In this document: one piece after another, positions 1 to 5,881 of the stretch
How positions within the stretch are numbered: the stretch's first letter is position 1
Layout: the number at the start of each line of letters is the position of its first letter
NCBI GenBank assembly: GCA_019058515.1
Contig: JAHPYY010000188.1
Span: 1 to 21,398, forward strand
DNA length: 21,398 nt
Direction of reading: 5' to 3'
DNA from: Promethearchaeota archaeon
Lineage (GTDB): Archaea > Asgardarchaeota > Lokiarchaeia > Sigynarchaeales > SOKP01
The notes under the pieces: generated by a model
What the model saw: only the letters and a program-made list of their open reading frames with translations
What the model was told of the DNA's origin: nothing
The model's database searches: none
Program-made: the position numbers and the translations under genes

Positions 1-490
1 GTATTAGATTAGGTTCAGCGTCTCCAATGAAAAAAACATCAAAGTAGCTTGACAATGGGAGAGGATTTGATGTTGCTGCAACTCCCCCACCAACAATTAT
101 TGGATATCGGACATCAGACTGTTCTCTCATCTCGTTTCTCTCTTCTAAAGTTAGCGGAATCTTCGACTTCTCTAAATACCATAGTACATTGGAAAAATCG
201 TTTTCATATTGAAGAGAAAAACCAATCACATCAAATTCATTGGCTAAAATTCCGTTTTCAACGCTTTGAATAGAATTAATTGGTGACAAATCCTCTAATG
301 CGGGATATTTCTTGATTGATGGAAGGAAAAAACTTTCACACGCGAAATTTGGTTGAGAGTTGATTAAGGAATATACCAACCTAAACGAATAGGAAGATAT
401 CCCTAACTCGAAAGTGTTGGGATAAACTAGACCGAAAGTAAGATCTACTTTTCTCCAATCTTTTTTAATTGAACTCTGAAGAATTGACAA
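1..490 (-). CDS. B12-binding-type radical SAM protein, N-terminal part (cut by window edge)
   Basis: An open minus-strand frame runs from a stop at 530-532 to the left edge. I translated it by hand. It holds, in order, VYPNTFELGISSYSFRLVY, a CESFFLPS segment, FDVIGFSLQYENDFSNVL, and PIIVGGGVAATSNP followed by YFDVFFIGDAEPN. This is the hallmark series of the N-terminal Rossmann-like (cobalamin-binding-type) domain of the radical SAM proteins around family TIGR03960/YgiQ-like. The CxxxCxxC cluster motif would lie beyond the edge, so the enzyme class rests on this domain alone and the substrate is unknown. No ATG or GTG precedes the conserved part. TTG at 488-490 is the only conventional start candidate, and it has no clear Shine-Dalgarno. 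The gene follows the sirtuin on the same strand after about 28 bases, so the two are probably co-transcribed. Confidence 0.8.
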   Translation of the reverse strand, partial: MSILQSSIKKDWRKVDLTFGLVYPNTFELGISSYSFRLVYSLINSQPNFACESFFLPSIKKYPALEDLSPINSIQSVENGILANEFDVIGFSLQYENDFSNVLWYLEKSKIPLTLEERNEMREQSDVRYPIIVGGGVAATSNPLPLSSYFDVFFIGDAEPNLI

Positions 491-518
491 CCAATTTACC
501 CAATAATTCTTGATTAAT

Positions 519-1313
519 CTAATCTTTATTCAAATTAGTTAATTTTTTTACTTCCTCCACGATAAGTGGTAACACTATTTCAGTTTTATCACATATTACT
601 ACCTCTGCTTTTCCATCTAGATGGGTTGGTCTATCATTAACAATTATTAATTTTCCTCTTTCTCTAAGAGTATACAGAGGTAAGTCACATGCAGGAGCAA
701 CTGAGAGTGACGAACCTGCGATTAACATTACATCGGCTTTTTGGGCTAGAGCTTGTGATTGGTAAATCTCGAAAGTAGGTAAACTTTCTCCGTATAAAAC
801 GACAGAAGGCTTTAGGGGAGCTGAACAAATATCACATGCGGGGGGATATCTTTTTTCCTTCTTCAATTTTCTTAATATTTGATCTTTTGTGTAAGACGCT
901 CTACAACCGAAACAATTAAATCTATTAATATTACCATGAACTTCGTACACTATAATTGAACCTGCTTTTTGGTGAAGGTCATCTATATTTTGTGTTATGA
1001 CCGCTTTCAATATATCTAGCTTTTCTAATTCCGCCAGAGCAACATGTCCGGGATTCGGTTTTGCCTTGAATAGATTTGGCGCTACATCTTCCGCCATTTG
1101 CCAAAATTTTGTAGGATCTTTTAGAAAAGCTGAAATGTTTCCATAAATCTCAGGCTTGTACTTTTCCCAAATACCGTCATCTCCTCGAAAATCTGGAATC
1201 CCTGATGCTGTTGAGATACCTGCTCCGGTTAATGCCAATGCATGCTCAGAATGAACCAATAGTTGTGCAGCTGCAAGAATTTTTTTGTTTTTTGCAAGTT
1301 TTGTAACTTTCAT
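519..1313 (-). CDS. cobB: Sir2-family NAD-dependent protein deacylase (sirtuin)
   Basis: NAD-dependent lysine deacylase, 264 aa, the usual length for a compact prokaryotic sirtuin. Visible motifs are GAGIS (residues 30-34), GIPDFRG (38-44), TQNIDDLH (107-114), the catalytic His126 in VHG, a structural zinc site of two Cys-x2-Cys pairs (134/137 and 160/163), a YGE variant of the usual FGE (174-176), and GSSLSV followed by an IVND segment for NAD binding. All key residues are present, so it should be active. The GAGISTASGIPDFRG wording resembles class U sirtuins such as Thermotoga Sir2. In archaea, sirtuins are known to deacetylate the chromatin protein Alba; whether this one does is unknown. 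It starts with ATG and no Shine-Dalgarno is visible. It diverges from the longin-like gene across a 238-base A+T-rich spacer and leads into the radical SAM gene. Confidence 0.95.
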   Translation of the reverse strand: MKVTKLAKNKKILAAAQLLVHSEHALALTGAGISTASGIPDFRGDDGIWEKYKPEIYGNISAFLKDPTKFWQMAEDVAPNLFKAKPNPGHVALAELEKLDILKAVITQNIDDLHQKAGSIIVYEVHGNINRFNCFGCRASYTKDQILRKLKKEKRYPPACDICSAPLKPSVVLYGESLPTFEIYQSQALAQKADVMLIAGSSLSVAPACDLPLYTLRERGKLIIVNDRPTHLDGKAEVVICDKTEIVLPLIVEEVKKLTNLNKD

Positions 1314-1551
1314 TTCGTTAGTGTTCTAAAAATTAGGTCTTCCACAAATCTATGTTAATTAAAATTAGAATTAATAATAACTTAAGTATTAAATTAAATA
1401 AATGCGATTTTGAGAGGATAAATCAAACGGAAAATATAAAATTAATAATAAAAAAAGATTAATAGTTTTCACAATTTACTTTTCCATTACAATTGAGCAT
1501 CACATTTCTTTTTTGAATACTATTGTGAATTTTTAGATGTAGCATTCCCTC
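1314..1551. promoter_or_regulatory. Divergent intergenic region with candidate promoter elements
   Basis: This spacer separates the sirtuin (minus) from the longin-like gene (plus) and must hold both promoters. The best plus-strand candidate is GGAAAATATAAAA at 1429-1441, a BRE-like purine/A run joined to a TATA-like box. It would place the start of transcription near 1462 and give a leader of roughly 90 bases. An 8-bp inverted repeat, TTCACAAT at 1468-1475 and ATTGTGAA at 1522-1529, lies inside that predicted leader. On the minus strand the DNA is uniformly A+T-rich and no single TATA box stands out. No tRNA or small ORF was seen. Confidence 0.35.
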
Positions 1552-2469
1552 ATGAATATCTTTTATTCAATCATTTTAGAAGACGAAATATTTTATTGTT
1601 CTAATAAAGCCTATTACAATTTATTTGAAGTAGTCGTTTTCATAGAAAAGCTGCTTCGGAGAATAAATCCTTCTCATGTCTGGAGACTTAGCGACATTTA
1701 CTTGAAAGCACAAGATCCGAATATAGAATGCATACTAATCAAGCACATCGTTAGCGAGGGAGGTAAGGATCTATTTTACTGTATTACTGGAGATTTCTCC
1801 AAAAAATCTCAACAAGCGCCCAAAATCTTGGAAGATTTTTACGAAAAAGTACAAAACTCTTACAGCAATATTGAAAAGCTGAAACAGGCTTCAAATCAAC
1901 CTTTCTTTAAAGATATTATTGAATTAACTGCGCCTTATGTTAAATTCACGCACGAAACGCTCAGAATTAAAGGACCGAATTTCCAAATGGCCCCTCTGAC
2001 TGAAAATAAAATAATTTATTGCGGGATCTCTAGTCAAGGTTTACCAATAATCTCTAAATTATACGATGTTAATAGATTATTAGATCTAAACAAAGAAATT
2101 ACTGGGGAAAATATCGAGTTATTCACATCTGGATTATCTGCTAATTTAGCAACCATCGCTATGAACGCTATGATACGAGCACAAACGAAAATTAATGAGA
2201 TCCATGTAATACATATTAATGAGGTAAATTTGAGACAAGTCATCCTATATGGAAATATTAATGGGTATTCGCTAGATTTTATAGCATCTGGTGATGTTAG
2301 ATGCCTAAAAGGTTATTTTAAGATCTTATTGAATAAATTCTCTCGTGAGAAAATTCTTCAGACAGAATTTTCAGGAGATCTCAAACCATTCAAATATCTT
2401 CAAAACATGATTGATAAAGAAATAAACAATTTAAATAATCTAAATTATAGTCATCCGGATGGAAAATAA
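1552..2469 (+). CDS. Predicted two-domain longin-like protein
   Basis: I do not recognise this 305-aa protein by name. It has no signal peptide or membrane segment and should be cytosolic. Residues 1-105 read as strand-strand-helix-three strands-helix: two strands at 2-16, a helix around 22-39, then VWRLSDIYLK, CILIKHIV and LFYCITGDF, then a helix at 88-104. Residues 152-268 repeat that order: KIIYCGI and LPIISKLYD, a helix around 193-211, strands INEIHVIHI, QVILYGNI and LDFIASGD, then a helix around 249-263. That is the secondary-structure order of the longin fold, found in vesicle-trafficking and small-GTPase regulators and abundant in Asgard archaea. The fold is inferred from pattern only. 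A stop codon at 1540-1542 sets the ATG at 1552 as the earliest start. The stop codon overlaps the start of the GlmU gene (TAATG), implying translational coupling. Confidence 0.5.
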   Translation: MNIFYSIILEDEIFYCSNKAYYNLFEVVVFIEKLLRRINPSHVWRLSDIYLKAQDPNIECILIKHIVSEGGKDLFYCITGDFSKKSQQAPKILEDFYEKVQNSYSNIEKLKQASNQPFFKDIIELTAPYVKFTHETLRIKGPNFQMAPLTENKIIYCGISSQGLPIISKLYDVNRLLDLNKEITGENIELFTSGLSANLATIAMNAMIRAQTKINEIHVIHINEVNLRQVILYGNINGYSLDFIASGDVRCLKGYFKILLNKFSREKILQTEFSGDLKPFKYLQNMIDKEINNLNNLNYSHPDGK

Positions 2470-3767
2470 TGAAGGGAGTAATTTTAGCTGCAGGAGAAGG
2501 CAATAGATTAAAACCGATTACAAGCACAACCCCAAAGCCCATGATTCCCTTAGCGGGAAGACCTTTGCTGGAGTATACTATTAGTGGATTAAAAGCTGCA
2601 GGTATTGATGAAATTTTGTTAATTGTGGGGTACAAACAAGAAATCATAAAGGATTATTTTGACAATGGAAAGTTATTTGGAGTAAACATTACATACATTA
2701 CACAGGAGGAGTATTTGGGGACTGCTAACGCAGTAGGTTACGCAAAAGATTATATTTCTTCGAATGAGGATTTTATGCTGATGTATGGTGATCTAGTCGT
2801 AGAAAGCGAAGTTTTTTTTGAAGTTGTTTCGAAATTTTCTGAACTTCAATCAGAAGGTTTGATTTCGTTATTTCAAGTTGATAATCCCCAAGCTTACGGA
2901 ATAATTTCTGTTAATTCTGAAGGTTTTATTACTAAAATAACTGAAAAACCTACCCCTGAATTAAATTTAGGTAATCTAGCAAACGCAGGAATATTTGTTT
3001 TTAATTCTTTGATTTTTGAAGCAATAGAAAAGACTCCAAAGTCTATTAGAGGTGAATATGAATTTACTGATTCTATGGAAATATTAATCAAAGAATTAGG
3101 TGGAAAGATCTTCGGATTTAAATTAGATAATCGATTTTGGAGTGATATAGGACGACCATGGCAATTACTTGAGGCAAATAGCTACCTTCTCGATAAGCTT
3201 AAACCGTCAATAGATGGAAAAATACAAGAAAATGTGAATATCTCAGGTAAAGTGGTCATTGAAGTAGGAACTAAGGTATTAGCTGGAACGGTAATCCAAG
3301 GACCTTGTATGATTGGAAAGAATTCTCTAATCGGACCAAATGCGTTTATAAGGCCATATTCTTTTATTGGAGATAATTGTCATATTGGAATGTCGGAAAT
3401 AAAAAATTCAATGGTGCTATCTGATAGTGCTGTTCCTCACTTTAATTATGTTGGTGATAGTATAATATGTGAGCATGTAAACCTTGGTGCGGGTTCAAAG
3501 GTAGCGAATTTACGCTTTGATAATAAAAGCGTAATGGTAAAAATAAAAGGAAACCTCGTAGATTCTAAGAGAAGAAAGTTAGGGGCGATTATTGGACCTT
3601 ACTGTAAAACAGGAATAAACACAAGCATAATGTGTGGCAAGATTGTAGGAGAAAAAAGTTGGATCGGAGCTCATACTCTTGTTATGGAGGATGTCCCACC
3701 AAATACATTATATTACTTTGATCCACTAAAAGGAACTATTATCAATAAAGAAAAACAGCAAAACTAA
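2469..3767 (+). CDS. glmU: Bifunctional sugar-1-phosphate nucleotidylyltransferase/acetyltransferase, archaeal GlmU type
   Basis: Probably makes UDP-GlcNAc from glucosamine-1-phosphate by acetylation and uridylyl transfer; UDP-GlcNAc feeds archaeal N-glycans and surface polymers. The 432-aa protein starts with the nucleotidyltransferase signature at residues 7-24 (LAAGEGNRL...TPKP), then LGTANA (83-88), YGD (106-108, metal/substrate), EKP (159-161) and WSDIGRPW (224-231). From about 255 it changes to hexapeptide repeats of a left-handed beta-helix (IGKNSLIGPNAFIRPYSFIG). SEIKNS followed by VPHFNYVGDS places the likely acetyltransferase His at 324, and NLGAG...ANLRFD (338-351) matches the acetyl-CoA side of archaeal GlmU proteins. 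Other sugar nucleotides are possible, since archaeal relatives accept several. Its ATG overlaps the preceding stop by one base. GGATGG just upstream may serve as a weak ribosome-binding site. The gene ends convergent with eS1. Confidence 0.9.
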   Translation: MKGVILAAGEGNRLKPITSTTPKPMIPLAGRPLLEYTISGLKAAGIDEILLIVGYKQEIIKDYFDNGKLFGVNITYITQEEYLGTANAVGYAKDYISSNEDFMLMYGDLVVESEVFFEVVSKFSELQSEGLISLFQVDNPQAYGIISVNSEGFITKITEKPTPELNLGNLANAGIFVFNSLIFEAIEKTPKSIRGEYEFTDSMEILIKELGGKIFGFKLDNRFWSDIGRPWQLLEANSYLLDKLKPSIDGKIQENVNISGKVVIEVGTKVLAGTVIQGPCMIGKNSLIGPNAFIRPYSFIGDNCHIGMSEIKNSMVLSDSAVPHFNYVGDSIICEHVNLGAGSKVANLRFDNKSVMVKIKGNLVDSKRRKLGAIIGPYCKTGINTSIMCGKIVGEKSWIGAHTLVMEDVPPNTLYYFDPLKGTIINKEKQQN

Positions 3768-3829
3768 CTGTTTATAAGAAATTGGTAATAAATGTTTAGT
3801 GAAAGCTTACAAAATAAGAAGTATTTTAT
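3768..3829. other. Short convergent spacer between glmU and eS1
   Basis: These 62 bases separate two genes that face each other. On the plus strand the T-rich stretch GTATTTTATTTATTC begins at 3822 and runs into the end of the eS1 gene, and could stop glmU transcription in the archaeal manner (a T-tract without a hairpin). On the minus strand a T-rich stretch lies within the 3' end of glmU (around 3740-3762). Neither is distinctive in DNA this rich in A+T. Confidence 0.3.
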
Positions 3830-4612
3830 TTATTCTTCTTCCTCCTCTTTGGAATCATCTGAGGTCCGAGTCGAAGGTCTTCTCTTCTGTTGAGCGTACT
3901 TCTTCACGTTAATCCTTTCAGATCTTCGAATTTCAGATTTTCTCGTTCTAGCAACTTCAATCTCTACAATTTCGAAATCTTCGTCGGGTACTACAGTGTC
4001 CTCCCCCCCTTCGGGGATTGAGACCAATTTGCTTTTTATAATTGAAGAGTTTCCTAATGGATATATTGTTTTAGCAACTCTAGCAATTTGATTTTGAAAT
4101 TCTCTGAAAATAATCCCAACAATAAATTTTTCATGATTTAATGTTTTTGCAAATTGTTGCAATATTTCCCTCATAATCTTCCTAATTACGATTTTTTGAG
4201 AGCTACGAGCTCTACGTATAGTTGTACAAATGGTAGTAACGCGGAATACATATCCATCTTTGGTAGTATAATTATTAATTGTAGTTATCTTAGTACTACC
4301 TCTACCGATCAAACTACGGATGAAATCACTCGTGTAGCTATGTCCTAGAAAAATTGTATTACATTTTTTTGCATCACCATTTACACTCTTTACCTGAAAC
4401 TTTAATTTAAGATTAATATCTTTAAAATCACCCGTGATATCGTAAAGAAGCATTTCGATAGTTCTATTTATTAAACTATTTTCTAAACCAAGTATTTTGC
4501 CAATTGGTTTATAATTAAAACTTTTTGGAGCAATAACCTCGTACCAATCCTTATCTTTGTACGATATCTTCTTACTTTTAGCTTGTTTTTTTCTCCTGCT
4601 TTTTTGACTCAT
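3830..4612 (-). CDS. rps3ae: Small-subunit ribosomal protein eS1 (S3Ae)
   Basis: Protein of the 30S subunit found only in archaea and eukaryotes (eS1, formerly S3Ae), lying near the mRNA exit/platform region. The 260-aa product has a Lys/Arg-rich N-terminal tail (residues 1-20), the family motif WYEVIAPKSF (23-32), the GRG segment near 103, and a C-terminal tail that changes from basic to acidic and ends in five Glu. Length is somewhat above the common archaeal form because of this tail. It is the second gene of a pair with uS15, 18 bases apart. A strong Shine-Dalgarno precedes the ATG, which supports this start and tight co-expression with uS15. Confidence 0.95.
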   Translation of the reverse strand: MSQKSRRKKQAKSKKISYKDKDWYEVIAPKSFNYKPIGKILGLENSLINRTIEMLLYDITGDFKDINLKLKFQVKSVNGDAKKCNTIFLGHSYTSDFIRSLIGRGSTKITTINNYTTKDGYVFRVTTICTTIRRARSSQKIVIRKIMREILQQFAKTLNHEKFIVGIIFREFQNQIARVAKTIYPLGNSSIIKSKLVSIPEGGEDTVVPDEDFEIVEIEVARTRKSEIRRSERINVKKYAQQKRRPSTRTSDDSKEEEEE

Positions 4613-4618
4613 GTTCTT

Positions 4619-4624
4619 CTCCTT
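4619..4624 (-). promoter_or_regulatory. Shine-Dalgarno of the eS1 gene
   Basis: On the minus strand AAGGAG lies six bases before the eS1 ATG, within the 18-base gap after the uS15 stop codon. It is one of the few clear ribosome-binding sites in the window and fixes the eS1 start at 4612. Confidence 0.8.
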
Positions 4625-4630
4625 TATTTC

Positions 4631-5089
4631 TTATCTTGCAACCATTGTTTGAATGGATTTAAGATCGTACTTGAAATCTTGGGGCAACACTTTCTTTTTT
4701 TTATAGTATCTAATTAAACGGTAAATTTTAGATTCAGTTCTCTGCAATCCTTTTTTACTCTCTAAGTCTTTGTGATTTGTTTCGAGATGTTTCCTTAGGT
4801 TTAAAGCCTTTTTTACTAAATCTGTTAGATCTTCTGGTAAAGGATTTTTAATATCATGCTCTTCGAGGATTTGGCTAATTGTTTTTCCAGAAATTACTTT
4901 TGTCAGGGGAATTCCGTGAGAATCACGCAGTACAACTCCTATCATAGATTTCGATAATCCCTTCCTCGCAAGTTTAACAACGAGGTCTTCAACTTCTTCG
5001 GCGCTCCGTTCCACCCACATAGGTACTTCCAACCTTGCTGGGCGCGTACTATGAGATTTTCCTTTCTTACGCGAGTGCATTCTTGCCAT
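4631..5089 (-). CDS. rps15: Small-subunit ribosomal protein uS15, archaeal/eukaryotic form
   Basis: Primary 16S rRNA-binding protein of the small subunit (bacterial S15, eukaryotic S13/uS15). At 152 aa it is the long archaeal/eukaryotic version, with an N-terminal extension beginning MARMHSRKKGKSHSTRP that bacterial S15 lacks. The C-terminal core contains LNLRKHLETNHKDLESKKGL and the basic helix with IYRLIRYYKKKKVLP, which contacts rRNA. The conserved MARMHSRKKG start fixes the initiation codon at 5089. It is the first gene of a two-gene ribosomal protein unit with eS1 and diverges from the rdgB-like gene. The leader carries a 13-base palindrome (separate entry). A weak GTGA at 5099-5102, nine bases before the ATG, may act as the ribosome-binding site. 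Confidence 0.96.
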   Translation of the reverse strand: MARMHSRKKGKSHSTRPARLEVPMWVERSAEEVEDLVVKLARKGLSKSMIGVVLRDSHGIPLTKVISGKTISQILEEHDIKNPLPEDLTDLVKKALNLRKHLETNHKDLESKKGLQRTESKIYRLIRYYKKKKVLPQDFKYDLKSIQTMVAR

Positions 5090-5096
5090 ATTAAAA

Positions 5097-5109
5097 TTTC
5101 ACGGTGAAA
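5097..5109 (-). promoter_or_regulatory. 13-base palindrome in the uS15 leader
   Basis: TTTCAC-G-GTGAAA is a perfect inverted repeat with a single central base, 7 to 19 bases before the uS15 ATG. In RNA it could make a small stem that includes the weak GTGA ribosome-binding sequence; in DNA it has the symmetry of a dimeric repressor site. Ribosomal protein uS15 controls its own translation in bacteria, which makes the position suggestive, but a palindrome this short can arise by chance. Confidence 0.3.
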
Positions 5110-5141
5110 ATGTTGTTTCTTTACAAACCATACAGAATAAG

Positions 5142-5160
5142 ATTAATAAAATATAATAAA
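5142..5160 (-). promoter_or_regulatory. Candidate TATA region for the uS15-eS1 unit
   Basis: Read on the minus strand, TTTATTATATTTTATTAAT is a continuous A/T stretch with a TATA-like core. It would set transcription start near 5125 and give a leader of about 35 bases that contains the palindrome. The surrounding DNA is A+T-rich, so the exact box is uncertain. Confidence 0.4.
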
Positions 5161-5244
5161 ATAAGAATTTTCCTATATTTTTAGTTGGTTGAACCACATT
5201 GATTAATCCAGTCATAGATGTTTAATTTGTCAAGAAATACTGAC

Positions 5245-5254
5245 CTTAAAAATA
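5245..5254 (+). promoter_or_regulatory. TATA-like box placing a leaderless start for the rdgB-like gene
   Basis: CTTAAAAATA is centred about 27 bases before the ATG at 5276. Archaeal TATA boxes lie about 25-27 bases before the transcription start, so the mRNA would begin at or next to the ATG. The lack of any Shine-Dalgarno before this gene agrees with leaderless translation. Confidence 0.5.
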
Positions 5255-5275
5255 GGTGTTTCTTTATTAATTCCC

Positions 5276-5866
5276 ATGAAGAGAGAAAATCAGAAAAAAA
5301 TTTATTTTATAACTGGAAATGTGAATAAATTTCAAGAAGTAAAGGACAAGTTTAATCAATCTTTACCTAATTACGAATTAATTATGAAAAATTTCAATCC
5401 TATAGAGATCCAAGCTAAAACTTTGGAAGAGGTTGCCTTATTTAAACTCCATAGCGTTAGAGATTTAATTGAAGGATCCTACTTCATCGAAGATGCGGGA
5501 CTATTCGTTGATGTCCCATTAAGCGGATTTCCCGGGGTATATTCTTCATATGTGTTTAAAACAATTGGTAATGAAGGAATTTTAAAGCTCATATCGGATT
5601 TTGAAACTAGCCAAGCTCACTTCGAAGCAGTTATAGCGTTATTTATAGAAAACGCTGAAAAACCATTTTTCTTTCGAGGAGTTGTGAAAGGTCAGATATC
5701 TAACAAAATTAGGGGTATGAATGGGTTTGGATTTGACCCTATTTTCAAACCTGAAGAGATACCAGAAAAAACTTTTGGTGAGATTACTCAGCAAGAAAAG
5801 AATACAATATCCCATCGAGCAAAAGCCCTCGATCAATTGATCCGTTTTCTAAAAGAAAGAACTTAA
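5276..5866 (+). CDS. rdgB: Non-canonical purine NTP pyrophosphatase (XTP/dITP diphosphatase, RdgB/HAM1 family)
   Basis: House-cleaning enzyme that hydrolyses ITP, dITP and XTP to the monophosphate and pyrophosphate, keeping deaminated purines out of DNA and RNA. The 196-aa protein has the usual length and all family marks: ITGNVNKFQEV at the N-terminus (phosphate/base pocket), FIEDAGLFVD with the metal-binding Asp, LSGFPGVYSSYV, then GFGFDPIF and SHRAKAL near the C-terminus. The start is supported by the TATA-like element 27 bases upstream, which suggests a leaderless message. It diverges from the uS15 gene and ends 15 bases from the end of the convergent permease gene. It has no obvious functional link to the transporter cluster. 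Confidence 0.95.
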   Translation: MKRENQKKIYFITGNVNKFQEVKDKFNQSLPNYELIMKNFNPIEIQAKTLEEVALFKLHSVRDLIEGSYFIEDAGLFVDVPLSGFPGVYSSYVFKTIGNEGILKLISDFETSQAHFEAVIALFIENAEKPFFFRGVVKGQISNKIRGMNGFGFDPIFKPEEIPEKTFGEITQQEKNTISHRAKALDQLIRFLKERT

Positions 5867-5881
5867 CAAAAAGAGAGAATA

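Noticed and set aside
49..273. Plus-strand open frame of 74 codons
   Set aside because: It lies opposite the clearly conserved radical SAM frame on the minus strand and its translation looks like nothing known.
2034..3091. Minus-strand open frames at 2034-2243, 2390-2647 and 2894-3091
   Set aside because: They are antisense to the longin-like and glmU genes, which have protein-like sequence and conserved motifs.
5090..5275. tRNA or small RNA gene in the uS15/rdgB spacer
   Set aside because: The spacer is A+T-rich, without cloverleaf arms or a TPsiC-like box; promoter elements account for it.
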